Shown: positions 1 to 9,414, counted from the first letter of the stretch. The stretch is 46,773 nt of DNA from Candidatus Saccharimonadota bacterium (GCA_027371845.1 DAHXLD010000013.1:1-46773), one strand, 5' to 3'. The notes: generated by a model from the letters alone, not told the origin. Program-made: numbers and translations.

Positions 1-283
1 TAATTAAGCTCCAGGAATAAGGACTAGTTCCACCCGAAGCGTTTAAAGTCGTGTAATAAGAAGGGCAATTTGAAGAACTTAGACCGCAAACAGTAACATT
101 CGGTAAAGACGTAGTGGTAATTGATAATGAAGAAACAGTGAGAGCATTAAGACGACTATTTTGATTCAAATTAAAACTTTTGTTAACCATTGAATTGAGC
201 ACTACAAAACTTAACAAGATAAAAGCAAAGAGTAATATTCTTACAATAATTTTTTTATTTAATAATAATTTATTACTTAGCAT
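1..283 (-). CDS. Secreted/membrane-anchored protein with putative Ig-like domain (3' end truncated by window edge)
   Basis: Not in ORF track because it runs off the window. Minus-strand ATG at 283 with GGAGG upstream (revcomp ggaggaaaaaATG). Hand translation MLSNKLLLNKKIIVRILLFAFILLSFVVLNSMVNKS...LPNVTVCGLSSSNCPSYYTTLNASGGTSPYSWSLI: N-terminal hydrophobic segment and an 'asGGtsPYsW' Ig-like signature. Confidence 0.7.
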   Translation of the reverse strand, partial: MLSNKLLLNKKIIVRILLFAFILLSFVVLNSMVNKSFNLNQNSRLNALTVSSLSITTTSLPNVTVCGLSSSNCPSYYTTLNASGGTSPYSWSLI

Positions 284-347
284 TTTTCCTCCAATTGATT
301 ATATATCTTGTAGTTTAAGCCTATTACAACATAAGTCAAATAAGAAG

Positions 348-1697
348 TTATCCTAAAATTAAATCAATAGTCAAAGCAGCCGTCCAGGAAAAGTCATTAA
401 TCCCCAACGGATCACCATTATTTGGATTGAAGTACTCATAAAAACCATTATCTTTAACTAGCTCAATACTAGCTTCTCTTAAAGCTTCGGCATGTTCCGA
501 AAAACCGTATCTTTTTAAACCATCAATAATTAACCAGTTGGTATTAATCCAGGTTGGTCCTTGCCAGTAGCGCCGAGCATCAAACCAATTTGAATCAAGA
601 GGTACGGAAGGAACGGGATATGGAGTTCCGAAACGATGTTCATTTTCTAAAGCTTCTATAATCCTACTAACCCGATCTTTAGAAATTGCCCCCGAATAAA
701 TGGGCATAAATGCGGCAATCGAGGATTGTTTTAATAACTTATGAGAAACAAAGTCTCTTGAAAAGTATTCTTGAGAGTATTCATCCCATAAATCGTTTAA
801 AGCCTTTTTAGCTTTATTAAAGCTTTCTTTTAGGTTGTCTGGAATCTTAACGTCAATAAACTCTGCTATCTCTTCGATCATACTATTAGCTCTAATGAGT
901 ATTGAGTTAAATGTTAAATCTTCAATGGCAAATAAAGAGTGATCAATAATTCTATTAAAATCGTAATTTTTCCGTCTAATTCTTCTTTGAACTGAAAATA
1001 GGGCCAAAGCTTCAACATTAGTAAGCCTTTGATTCTTTAAAGCCAAGATATTATCTGATCGAAACCATTCAAATACATTGTCAAGATGAGTAAAGCGTAA
1101 AAATCTGATCCAGCCAGGCAATAAATGGTCATTAAGTTCATACATCCAGGGTGGGCTATTATCTAGACCACATTCCCACGGATGTATTAATAAGACTAAA
1201 CCTTCCGAATGGGGATCACGTTCGCCATATAACCATTGATGATATTTAATAAGACCAGGGAATACTTCCTTATACCATTCTCTCCTTTTTTGTTTAGAAA
1301 GCTTTTGTCCAATTTTAACAATTGCTTGGGCTAACATCGGGGGTTGGGTAATACCGCTAGTTTCTAGCTCGTCCGGGGCATTAGGGTTAAGCCAACTTCG
1401 CCAAATACGAGAATGTTTATCATACCCGGGAGTTCCGTGCATAAAACTATTATGAAGAATAATACTTGGTAGCATGCCATTTTGCCATTGTCCGGAAAGT
1501 AGACTCAAGACTTCAATTTGAGCTCTTTTAATATCATAATTCGCTAATCCGATGGCTATAAAACAACTATCCCAGAGCCATTGATGGGGGTATAAAATGG
1601 GGCTAGGAACAGTGTGTCTGCCTCTATCATTATTCCTTAAGACTTCCTTAGCTTTTGATACAAGAGCTAAAAGTTGGTCTTTGTCTTTAAGGGCCAT
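348..1697 (-). CDS. Glycoside hydrolase of the MGH1/GH63-like (alpha/alpha)6 barrel family
   Basis: 449 aa ORF; motifs 'QWLWDSCFIAIGLA', 'RYWQGPTWINTNWLIIDGLKRYG', 'FYEYFNPNNGDPLGINDFSWTAAL' typical of mannosylglycerate hydrolase/GH63-like proteins. Confidence 0.75.
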   Translation of the reverse strand: MALKDKDQLLALVSKAKEVLRNNDRGRHTVPSPILYPHQWLWDSCFIAIGLANYDIKRAQIEVLSLLSGQWQNGMLPSIILHNSFMHGTPGYDKHSRIWRSWLNPNAPDELETSGITQPPMLAQAIVKIGQKLSKQKRREWYKEVFPGLIKYHQWLYGERDPHSEGLVLLIHPWECGLDNSPPWMYELNDHLLPGWIRFLRFTHLDNVFEWFRSDNILALKNQRLTNVEALALFSVQRRIRRKNYDFNRIIDHSLFAIEDLTFNSILIRANSMIEEIAEFIDVKIPDNLKESFNKAKKALNDLWDEYSQEYFSRDFVSHKLLKQSSIAAFMPIYSGAISKDRVSRIIEALENEHRFGTPYPVPSVPLDSNWFDARRYWQGPTWINTNWLIIDGLKRYGFSEHAEALREASIELVKDNGFYEYFNPNNGDPLGINDFSWTAALTIDLILG

Positions 1698-1724
1698 AAG
1701 CTAATTATAACTAAAAATAAAACT

Positions 1725-2222
1725 TTAGCGGAAATTATTAAATTGAACCGGATAATCTAATTCCATTACCCTAGTCTTTGAAATGACTTTTTGAAGCTCA
1801 TCTTTACTAGAACTATTAATTCTCAAAGACTCCCCAATAATGGCTATTTTAAGTTTTGGAAATTCAGACCTTAGGGCATTAGATAAACTTTTAGCTTTCT
1901 CCTTATCAATACCGGCTACAAATGGCAATTCTTTAGTTATTCGCATATTGGATGAAACAAGTTCTTTACTAGTATCAATTAACTTTTGGCTTAAACCCCT
2001 AGAGCTTAATTTTCTTCTTATAATATCTATAACAGAATCAATTTGCATTTCACTACTAGCAATAATTTTAAATCCACTTTTTTGATCGTTTAACCATTCA
2101 ATCCCACCTATAGTGTTCTTAAAGTCGTAGCGACTAGCAATTTCTTTTTTAACTTGATCGAAAACGTTATTTATTTCGCTTTTATCGACTTCACTTACAA
2201 TGTCAAAACTAAAATTACTCAT
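1725..2222 (-). CDS. yajQ: YajQ family nucleotide-binding protein
   Basis: MSNFSFDIVSEVDKSEINNVFDQVKKEIASRYDFKNT start is diagnostic of YajQ/UPF0234; SD-like ggaag upstream. Confidence 0.9.
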   Translation of the reverse strand: MSNFSFDIVSEVDKSEINNVFDQVKKEIASRYDFKNTIGGIEWLNDQKSGFKIIASSEMQIDSVIDIIRRKLSSRGLSQKLIDTSKELVSSNMRITKELPFVAGIDKEKAKSLSNALRSEFPKLKIAIIGESLRINSSSKDELQKVISKTRVMELDYPVQFNNFR

Positions 2223-2271
2223 ATAACTTCCTTCTGGTAATAGTTTAACAAATCCTGTTATAATTTTAAAA

Positions 2272-3333
2272 ATGGAAGACGATCAAATTAAAACAATAAG
2301 TTCTGCCAAACAGAAACTTTTAAAAGAGTTATCAGAACTTAAGGTTAAGACCGATATTTTAAAATCTAAAACCCTAAAAACTCTTTTCGAAGAAATTAAA
2401 AATCTTGATTCTAACAAAAGAGCTTCATTCGGAAAAGCTCTTAATGATCTTAAAAATGATCTTCTAAAAGAAGCCTATGAGTCTATTGATTTAAAAAGCA
2501 ATAACATTAAAGATATTGACGTTAGTTCCCCTCTGGACATTAATCAACCAGCCGATTCCTTAACCAGCTTAGAAGGAAGGTTAGGATCAACTCATCCAGT
2601 TATGAGTGAAATGGATCAGATTTTGACTATTTTTCAGAATATGGGCTTTAATTCAATCGAGTCCTATGAAATTGATGACGATTTTCATATGTTTGAAAGC
2701 TTAAATTTTCCCCTAGATCATCCAGCTAGAGACGATTTTGATACCTTTATTTTAACCAGCGTAGATCAGTCTAAAAGACCGCTTGTAGCCGCTGCTCAAA
2801 CCTCAACCATGCAGAATCGGGTTATTAAACAAAATGCTAACGATTTAATAGAAAAGAATAAACCGATTGCCTACGTTATCCCAGGTAGAGTATTTCGTAA
2901 AGAAGACTTAGACGCTAGACACGAACATACGTTTTATCAGATCGAAGGTCTTTATATAGCCAAGAAAGTAACAGTCGCTAATTTAATTGACACCCTAAGG
3001 CAATTCATGAGTGCATATTTTAATAAAGAACTTGAACTTAAGACTCAACCCTTTTATTTTCCCTTTACTGAACCTTCGTTTGAATTTGCTGTAAGTTGCC
3101 CATTTTGCGCCAAGGGAGGGTGTAACATCTGTTCATATTCAGGGTGGATTGAACTTCTAGGCTGCGGAATGATACATCCCAACGTACTAAAAATGGCCTC
3201 GGTAGATCCCGCTAAGTATAGTGGCTTTGCTTTCGGTATAGGCTTTATGAGAATGGTGATGATCAAATACAATATTGAAGATATTAGGCATTTCTTTAAT
3301 GGCAAATTAGATTTCTTGAGGCAATTTAATTAA
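2272..3333 (+). CDS. pheS: Phenylalanine--tRNA ligase alpha subunit
   Basis: 353 aa; 'GSTHPVMSEMDQI', 'FYQIEGLYI', 'GWIELLGCGMIHPNVL', 'GFAFGIGFMRMVMIKYNIEDIR' class II aaRS motifs; carries a CxxC...CxxC insert (SCPFCAKGGCNICSYSGW). Confidence 0.97.
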   Translation: MEDDQIKTISSAKQKLLKELSELKVKTDILKSKTLKTLFEEIKNLDSNKRASFGKALNDLKNDLLKEAYESIDLKSNNIKDIDVSSPLDINQPADSLTSLEGRLGSTHPVMSEMDQILTIFQNMGFNSIESYEIDDDFHMFESLNFPLDHPARDDFDTFILTSVDQSKRPLVAAAQTSTMQNRVIKQNANDLIEKNKPIAYVIPGRVFRKEDLDARHEHTFYQIEGLYIAKKVTVANLIDTLRQFMSAYFNKELELKTQPFYFPFTEPSFEFAVSCPFCAKGGCNICSYSGWIELLGCGMIHPNVLKMASVDPAKYSGFAFGIGFMRMVMIKYNIEDIRHFFNGKLDFLRQFN

Positions 3334-3338
3334 ATATT

Positions 3339-3800
3339 ATGAGTACTCTTTTCGATAAAATAATCAATAATCAAATACCTTCCTTTAAGGTTTACGAAGA
3401 CCAAGACTATCTAGCCTTTTTGACGCCTTTTCCTAACACCAAAGGCTTAACCATAGTAATACCAAAAATAAATCCAGGAGCTTACCTTTTTGACTTAAAT
3501 GACGATACTTACTTAGGACTATTACTTATTTCTAAAAAGATCGCTAAAGCCTTGGAAAAAGCTTTAGAGGTCGAAAGAGTCGCCATGGTGGTTGAGGGTA
3601 CCGGAGTTGCTCATGTACACGTTAAGCTTTACCCACTATTTGGAATTACTAAAGAAGAAACTAATGTTTGGTCGACTCATCAAGAATATTATCCCAATTA
3701 TGCTGGCTATTTAACGACCGTTGAAGGTCCTAAAATGAGCGATCAAGAGCTTGAGGAAGTTAAAACAAAGATTAAAGAGGTTTTAGAAAATGAAGGTTAG
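3339..3800 (+). CDS. HIT family protein (variant HxHxK triad)
   Basis: 153 aa; HIT-fold N-terminus 'LFDKIINNQIPSFKVYEDQDYLAFLTPFPNTKGLTIVIPK' and 'GVAHVHVKLYPLFG'. Confidence 0.9.
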   Translation: MSTLFDKIINNQIPSFKVYEDQDYLAFLTPFPNTKGLTIVIPKINPGAYLFDLNDDTYLGLLLISKKIAKALEKALEVERVAMVVEGTGVAHVHVKLYPLFGITKEETNVWSTHQEYYPNYAGYLTTVEGPKMSDQELEEVKTKIKEVLENEG

Positions 3801-6333
3801 CTTAAATTATTTAAATAGGTTTTTAAACTTTGACCTGAAGTCTTTGGATATTAAAGAAGTTGAAAAAGCTATTGGTAGTCAACTTGGAGCATTGGAAGAA
3901 GAAACACTAGCCATAGGCCATCTTTATGACAATATTACGGTTGTTGAAGTTGTTAAAGCAACTCCCATCGAAGGTTCAAATCATTTAAAATTTTGCCACA
4001 TAGATGACGGCGGAGCATTTTCAAAGGCCGATCCCTACCGGAACAAAGATGGAACTATTGGGGTTGTTTGTGGAGCTCCCAACGTTAAGGAAGGACTTAA
4101 GGTTGCCTGGATACCCCCTGGAGCAATTGTCCCAGTAAGTTTTTTCAAAGAACCTTTTATTCTTGAAAGTCGAGAAATATTCTCCCATATTAGCAACGGG
4201 ATGTTAGCTAGTGGACATGAACTTTTTGTTAATAACGATTCGAGCGGTTTATTAATCTTAGATTCAAATCCTTCAAAAGGTACTCTTCTAAAAGAAGTTT
4301 TAGATTTAGATGACCACATCTTAGATATTGAAAATAAGATGTTCACCCATCGTCCGGATTGCTTTGGAATAGTCGGAGTTGCTCGAGAAGTCTCAGGGAT
4401 TTTACACAAGAAGTTTAAATCACCTAATTGGTATAAAGTAGATGATTTAAAACTAACTATCCCTAAAAAGATAAAATATGATCTAAAAATACAAATTGAA
4501 AATAAGGATTTAGTTAAAAGATTTAGTTCTCTAATTTTAAGTAACGTTAAGATAGGACCTAGCCCAATCAAAATCCAAAGTTATTTATTGCGTCAAGGTA
4601 TTAAACCGATTAATAATGTTGTCGATGCAACTAATTTGGTTATGCTTGAAACGGCTCAACCAATGCACGCTTACGATCTTAAAAAGATTTTAAGTATCGG
4701 CCCCAAGGTGGAATTAACAGCTCGTAAAGCTTATCAAGGTGAAAAACTAAAATTAATAAACTCTAAGGAAGTTGAATTAGATTCTAGCAATATTGTTATT
4801 TCCTCCAATAAGAAAGCCGTGGCTTTGGCTGGGGTAATGGGAGGCCTTGATACCGAAATTGATCAAAACACCAAAGAAATAATCTTAGAATCGGCTAATT
4901 TTGACATGTACTCGATAAGAAGAACCAGCATGTCTAAGGGAGTATTTAGTGACTCAGTGACTAGGTTTAATAAAGGGCAGTCCCCCTTTCAAACTAAATT
5001 AGCTTTAATCCGGTTAGCTGAATTAATTAAAGAATTTAGCGATAGTCAAGTTGTTCTTACTTCGGAGATTGTTGACCTTAATTTAATTAATAAAGAAGAT
5101 CTTAGAAATCTTTCTTTATCTAAAACAATTAACATAAACCTTGACTTTATTAATAACCTTTTAGGTTCTAGCTTGGATCTTAAGACAGTTTCTGGTTTGT
5201 TGGAAAATGTTGAATTTAAAACTAAATCTCGTTTTAGTTCTTTAATTATTAAACCTCCTTTTTACCGGACTGATATTGAAATCAAAGAAGATATAGTTGA
5301 AGAAGTTGGAAGACTTTATGGTTATCAACACATTAAAATAAAACCGATTAAACGAAGCATATCGATTGCCAAACAATCTCCCATTCTAGAAATTAAACAA
5401 CAATCTCGGCAGATTCTATCTAAACTCGGGCTTAATGAAGTCATAAGCTATAGCTACTTAGGGTTAAATGAACTTAAAGCCAGTAATCTTGACATAAAGA
5501 ACTCTTTTGAAATAGCTAATCCCCTAAGCCCAGAGCTTAAATACTTCCGTCAGAACATAACTAGCTCCTTAGTTAGTAAAGTCCATCCAAATATAAAATT
5601 AGGTATTAAGGAATTGGCCCTTTTTGAGTTTGGCCAGATCTTTTTACGAACTAATTCAAATTTTAAAGTTGAAAACAACTTTAATAATTTAGGCCTTATT
5701 TATTCCAATTATAACCCTAGTCCCTATTCATCTTTTTATAGCTCTAAAAAGATTTTAACTGATTATCTTCATAAATTACATTTGACGGGTGTTGAATTTA
5801 TTAAAGTTAGTGACTATAAAAACCAAGACAATCTTTTTGTAAATAGCCTTAAAGCTCCCTACAACCCAAGCTTATCGGCTTTAATTCTTAATAGCTCTAA
5901 ACAGGTTCTAGGAATCGTTGGTGAATTTAGTAGCCAAACTGTTAAATATTGTAAATTACCAACTAACACTTCTGGGGTAGAAATTAACCTAGATCTTCTC
6001 TTAGGCCAGCCAAAAGGCTTGGTCTATTATCAGTTAACTAAGTATCCCGTTAATAAACAAGACTTAACTTTAAAAGTTCCTTTAAAAACCACCTTTAACG
6101 AGCTAAAAGATATTATTTATAAAGAGTTTGAGCTTCTTAAAAATGATAACATTTCTTTAAAAATCGAATTAATTTCAATTTTTAGAGCAAAGGGGGCCTT
6201 AAAGACTAAGAATATAACTTTTAGATTTTATGTTAGCGATCTTGAAAGAACTTTATCGGATCAATACGTTAATGGTCTTTTAGATAAGTTAAGCGTAAAA
6301 CTTAAAACTAAGGAAAACATAGAAAGGGTTTAA
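3790..6333 (+). CDS. pheT: Phenylalanine--tRNA ligase beta subunit
   Basis: 847 aa; N-terminal 'MKVSLNYLNRFLNFDLK', B5 and FDX-ACB-like C-terminus 'LTKYPVNKQDLTLKVPLKTTFNEL'; overlaps HIT gene by 11 bp. Confidence 0.96.
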   Translation: MKVSLNYLNRFLNFDLKSLDIKEVEKAIGSQLGALEEETLAIGHLYDNITVVEVVKATPIEGSNHLKFCHIDDGGAFSKADPYRNKDGTIGVVCGAPNVKEGLKVAWIPPGAIVPVSFFKEPFILESREIFSHISNGMLASGHELFVNNDSSGLLILDSNPSKGTLLKEVLDLDDHILDIENKMFTHRPDCFGIVGVAREVSGILHKKFKSPNWYKVDDLKLTIPKKIKYDLKIQIENKDLVKRFSSLILSNVKIGPSPIKIQSYLLRQGIKPINNVVDATNLVMLETAQPMHAYDLKKILSIGPKVELTARKAYQGEKLKLINSKEVELDSSNIVISSNKKAVALAGVMGGLDTEIDQNTKEIILESANFDMYSIRRTSMSKGVFSDSVTRFNKGQSPFQTKLALIRLAELIKEFSDSQVVLTSEIVDLNLINKEDLRNLSLSKTININLDFINNLLGSSLDLKTVSGLLENVEFKTKSRFSSLIIKPPFYRTDIEIKEDIVEEVGRLYGYQHIKIKPIKRSISIAKQSPILEIKQQSRQILSKLGLNEVISYSYLGLNELKASNLDIKNSFEIANPLSPELKYFRQNITSSLVSKVHPNIKLGIKELALFEFGQIFLRTNSNFKVENNFNNLGLIYSNYNPSPYSSFYSSKKILTDYLHKLHLTGVEFIKVSDYKNQDNLFVNSLKAPYNPSLSALILNSSKQVLGIVGEFSSQTVKYCKLPTNTSGVEINLDLLLGQPKGLVYYQLTKYPVNKQDLTLKVPLKTTFNELKDIIYKEFELLKNDNISLKIELISIFRAKGALKTKNITFRFYVSDLERTLSDQYVNGLLDKLSVKLKTKENIERV

Positions 6334-6783
6334 ATGAGAAAAACTGCAAGAGCCATACTTCTTAAAGACGATCAAATATTATTAATGGATCGTAATAAAT
6401 TTGGGATTAAATATCGAGCTTTGGTTGGGGGTAATATCGAATTAGGTGAAACTCCCGAGCAAGCCCTTAAAAGAGAAGTTTTAGAAGAGTCTTCATTAAC
6501 TTTTAAAAACGAAAGATTAGTAATCATTGAAGATGCTGGGGACATATACGGCATACAGTATATTTATCTTTGTGAGTATGCATCGGGTGATTTAAAACTC
6601 GATCTTAACTCAGAAGAATATAAAATAAATAGTATGGGCAAGAATCTCTATCGACCAATATGGTTTCCAATTAAGGACATCTTAAATTCTAATATTTTAC
6701 CAAAAGAACTAGTGCCTTTATTGAGCGACTTTTTAAAACTAGGCTTTCCAAGTCAGCCTTATCAGCTTAAAATCAATAATTAA
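6334..6783 (+). CDS. NUDIX hydrolase
   Basis: Nudix box GGNIELGETPEQALKREVLEESSL; start codon immediately follows the pheT stop. Confidence 0.92.
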   Translation: MRKTARAILLKDDQILLMDRNKFGIKYRALVGGNIELGETPEQALKREVLEESSLTFKNERLVIIEDAGDIYGIQYIYLCEYASGDLKLDLNSEEYKINSMGKNLYRPIWFPIKDILNSNILPKELVPLLSDFLKLGFPSQPYQLKINN

Positions 6784-6818
6784 CTGTTATAATTTATTAA
6801 TTAAGGGGTATATTTAAT

Positions 6819-7352
6819 ATGGCTTTAAAACGAGAAAGATTCTTTGCAATATTCTTTGCGATTTTGTTTCTTCTAACATCTTCTTTCATAACAATCGCTT
6901 TTATAATCTCAAACTATGAATCTAGTCATAATGGTTCTTCAAAACCAAGTTCGAGCAATCTTCAATCTTCAACCGCCCCACCAACTCAAAAATTATCGAA
7001 TTTTACACCGGTTTCGTCGGTACCGAGCTTACAAACAATTGACCTTAAGGTTGGTTCAGGCCCCACGGTTAATCCGGGAGCAACCGTAACAGTCTTTTAT
7101 ACTGGAGCTTTAGCTTCTACGGGCCAAATCTTTCAATCGACTTCTTCAACCGGAAAGCCGATCACTTTTGCTCTAAATCAAGTTATTCCGGGATGGTCAA
7201 AAGGGATTGTCGGCATGAAAGTAGGCGGTATTAGGCGTTTATTAATACCCTCCTCTATGGCGTATGGAGCTTCACCTCCTCCAGGATCCGGTATTCCAGC
7301 TAATGCTGATCTTGTTTTTGACGTAACACTTTTAGCCATATCTAAGAATTAA
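6819..7352 (+). CDS. Membrane-anchored FKBP-type peptidyl-prolyl cis-trans isomerase
   Basis: N-terminal TM; 'VTVFYTGALASTGQIFQSTSSTGKPITFALNQVIPGWSKGIVGMKVGGIRRLLIPSSMAYG' is an FKBP signature. Confidence 0.95.
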   Translation: MALKRERFFAIFFAILFLLTSSFITIAFIISNYESSHNGSSKPSSSNLQSSTAPPTQKLSNFTPVSSVPSLQTIDLKVGSGPTVNPGATVTVFYTGALASTGQIFQSTSSTGKPITFALNQVIPGWSKGIVGMKVGGIRRLLIPSSMAYGASPPPGSGIPANADLVFDVTLLAISKN

Positions 7353-7365
7353 AATGTACTAAATT

Positions 7366-7413
7366 ACACAATATATAGCGTATTGCATTAAAGTTAAGCG
7401 CTATATATAATAA
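7366..7413 (+). promoter_or_regulatory. Predicted tandem NrdR-like operator (two boxes, 32 bp between box starts) over the glutaredoxin-trxB promoter
   Basis: Box 1 ACACAATATATAGCGT at 7366-7381 (15/16 to ACACwATATATwGTGT from memory); box 2 GCGCTATATATAATAA at 7398-7413 (11/16). ATATATAGCG/CGCTATATAT form a 10-bp inverted repeat. TTGCAT(7383-7388)-N17-TATAAT(7406-7411) promoter lies inside. Confidence 0.65.
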
Positions 7414-7462
7414 GTGTATCTTACAAAGATATAACATATAAAACTAAAAGAAGAGGGTTAAA

Positions 7463-7711
7463 ATGCCAAAAAAAATTACTATTTTTACTACTAATACGTG
7501 TAGCTACTGCCACATGGTCAAGCGTTATCTTGGATCAAGAGGCATTGGTTACGAAGAGGTTAATCTTGATCTTAATCCCTCAAGACAAGAAGAGGCTCTT
7601 AAGATTTCTGGAGCTTTAACGGTTCCGGTTACCGTAGTTACTAAATCAGATGATTCAAAAGAAGTTATTGTTGGATATAATCTATCAAGATTAGTCCCTG
7701 CAATATCTTAA
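7463..7711 (+). CDS. Glutaredoxin / NrdH-like redoxin
   Basis: 82 aa; 'ITIFTTNTCSYCHMVKRYL' CxxC and 'LTVPVTVV' cis-Pro; RBS GAGGG. Confidence 0.92.
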   Translation: MPKKITIFTTNTCSYCHMVKRYLGSRGIGYEEVNLDLNPSRQEEALKISGALTVPVTVVTKSDDSKEVIVGYNLSRLVPAIS

Positions 7712-7736
7712 TAAATAAGTTATAATCTTTAGTCTA

Positions 7737-8669
7737 ATGAATAATATTTACGATCTAGTTATTATTGGGGCGGGCCCAGCTTCATTAAGCGCCGGTATTT
7801 ATACTTCTAGAGAAGATATCAACACTTTGATACTTGAGAAGGGAGTTATTGGTGGAATGGCCGCTATTACCGATAGAGTCGATAATTACCCAGGCTTTCC
7901 AGATGGTGTCGGGGGAATTGAGCTATCAGATAATCTTCAAAAACAAGCCGAAAGATTTGGGGCTAAAATCGACTATGATGAAATTATCGAAATAAAAGAA
8001 GACGGTAAGTTTAAAGAGGTTGTTGGTCAAATAGCTAGTTATCGGGCTAAAGCTTTACTTATTGCTACCGGAACAGATTATAAGAAGTTACATGTTCCCG
8101 GAGAAGAAAAATACTTAGCTCGAGGGGTTCATTATTGCGCGACTTGTGACGGAGCCTTTTATAGAGACAAAAAAATTGTGGTTGTCGGAGGAGGAAACTC
8201 AGCGGTTCAAGAAGCTATCTTTTTGACTAGATACGCATTTCATATTGACTTGTTGGTAAGATCTACCATTAAGGCTAGCGATGTCCTAATTAAAGAACTT
8301 AATAAGTACGTTAAAGACAATAAAATTACTATTCATTTAGGAGTGACTGTCAAAGAAATTGTAGGAGGGGATAATAATCTCGTTAAAGAAGTGACAGCTG
8401 TCAAAGAATTAAAAGAATTTACTATTAAAACTGACGGCGTTTTTATCTTTATTGGACTTCTGCCAAATACTAAATTCTTAAAGAATATTGATTTAGATTC
8501 CTTGGGTTTTATTAAAACTGACTTAAAGCTTCAAACTAATATTAAGGGTGTATTTGCTGCTGGAGACGTTAGAAGTGGGGCTACTATGCAAATTGCGTCA
8601 GCGGCCGGCGAGGGAGCTACGGCTGCTCTTATGATTAGAGAATACATCGAACGCTATAAAAGGTTTTAA
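7737..8669 (+). CDS. trxB: Thioredoxin-disulfide reductase
   Basis: GAGPASLSAGIYTSR FAD motif, CATCDGAFYRDK redox centre, GGGNSAVQEA NADPH motif. Confidence 0.96.
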   Translation: MNNIYDLVIIGAGPASLSAGIYTSREDINTLILEKGVIGGMAAITDRVDNYPGFPDGVGGIELSDNLQKQAERFGAKIDYDEIIEIKEDGKFKEVVGQIASYRAKALLIATGTDYKKLHVPGEEKYLARGVHYCATCDGAFYRDKKIVVVGGGNSAVQEAIFLTRYAFHIDLLVRSTIKASDVLIKELNKYVKDNKITIHLGVTVKEIVGGDNNLVKEVTAVKELKEFTIKTDGVFIFIGLLPNTKFLKNIDLDSLGFIKTDLKLQTNIKGVFAAGDVRSGATMQIASAAGEGATAALMIREYIERYKRF

Positions 8670-9337
8670 TAACCATCAAAATAATCTAGTATTATTTTCG
8701 AGCGATCAAGTGTGCTCTTAAGTTTAGTGGCTTTATCTTCAACCATTAGTTGTGGCCCTGATAGGTATATTAAGTAATCTTTGAAATGATTATCTTCTAT
8801 AAGTTTTAAAATAGCTTTGAGCTCAAATTCTTTTGAAGAGTTATAAAGAAAGATATTATCAACTACTTCTCGATAACTTTCTAAGTCGATCATTTCTTCT
8901 GTCCGTGCAATGTAATAGATATAGATAGGTCTTTTTTGATTAGTAATCTTAAGATGCTTCATGATGCTTAAAAGAGGTGTAATCCCTATTCCAGCTACTA
9001 TAAAAATTAATTTTGTCTTTTGGGACATGGGTAATACAAAGTCGCCCATTGAATCATAAACATCAAGTTCAGTTCCTTTTTTAATGGTTTGTAAAGATTT
9101 CTTAAAGCTTGATGACTTCTCGCTATCCGGATGTTTAGTTGTAAACTCTAAGTAATCCTCTTCTGGGGCTGAAGATAAGGTAAACCACCGAACTAGACCA
9201 CGATTGTCGGGATGAGGGTGACTATAATGAAACTCAGAGTACTGGCCGGCTAAATAGTTAAAATTAGCTGGTTTTTCAAATCGATAACTAATTATATTAT
9301 GAGCTTTTTTAGTTTTAGATATAAACTTTATTTTCAT
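8666..9337 (-). CDS. Ferredoxin-NADP+ reductase-like FAD/NAD-binding oxidoreductase
   Basis: 'RWFTLSSAPEE' FAD motif, 'FIVAGIGITPLLSIMKHL' NAD motif, 'YLSGPQLMVE'. Confidence 0.88.
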   Translation of the reverse strand: MKIKFISKTKKAHNIISYRFEKPANFNYLAGQYSEFHYSHPHPDNRGLVRWFTLSSAPEEDYLEFTTKHPDSEKSSSFKKSLQTIKKGTELDVYDSMGDFVLPMSQKTKLIFIVAGIGITPLLSIMKHLKITNQKRPIYIYYIARTEEMIDLESYREVVDNIFLYNSSKEFELKAILKLIEDNHFKDYLIYLSGPQLMVEDKATKLKSTLDRSKIILDYFDGY

Positions 9338-9414
9338 CTTTAAATCCTAAACTCTTCTTAGTATAATAAACATTATATTAAATTACTTAGCTAAACCAAC
9401 CAAAGGAGCGCATA

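Noticed and set aside
1840-2085. 81-aa + strand ORF in yajQ
   Set aside because: Antisense to a conserved protein; no support.
4035-4571. 178-aa antisense ORF within pheT
   Set aside because: Lies entirely opposite a strongly supported pheT; no recognisable domain and no promoter/SD; artefact of codon bias.
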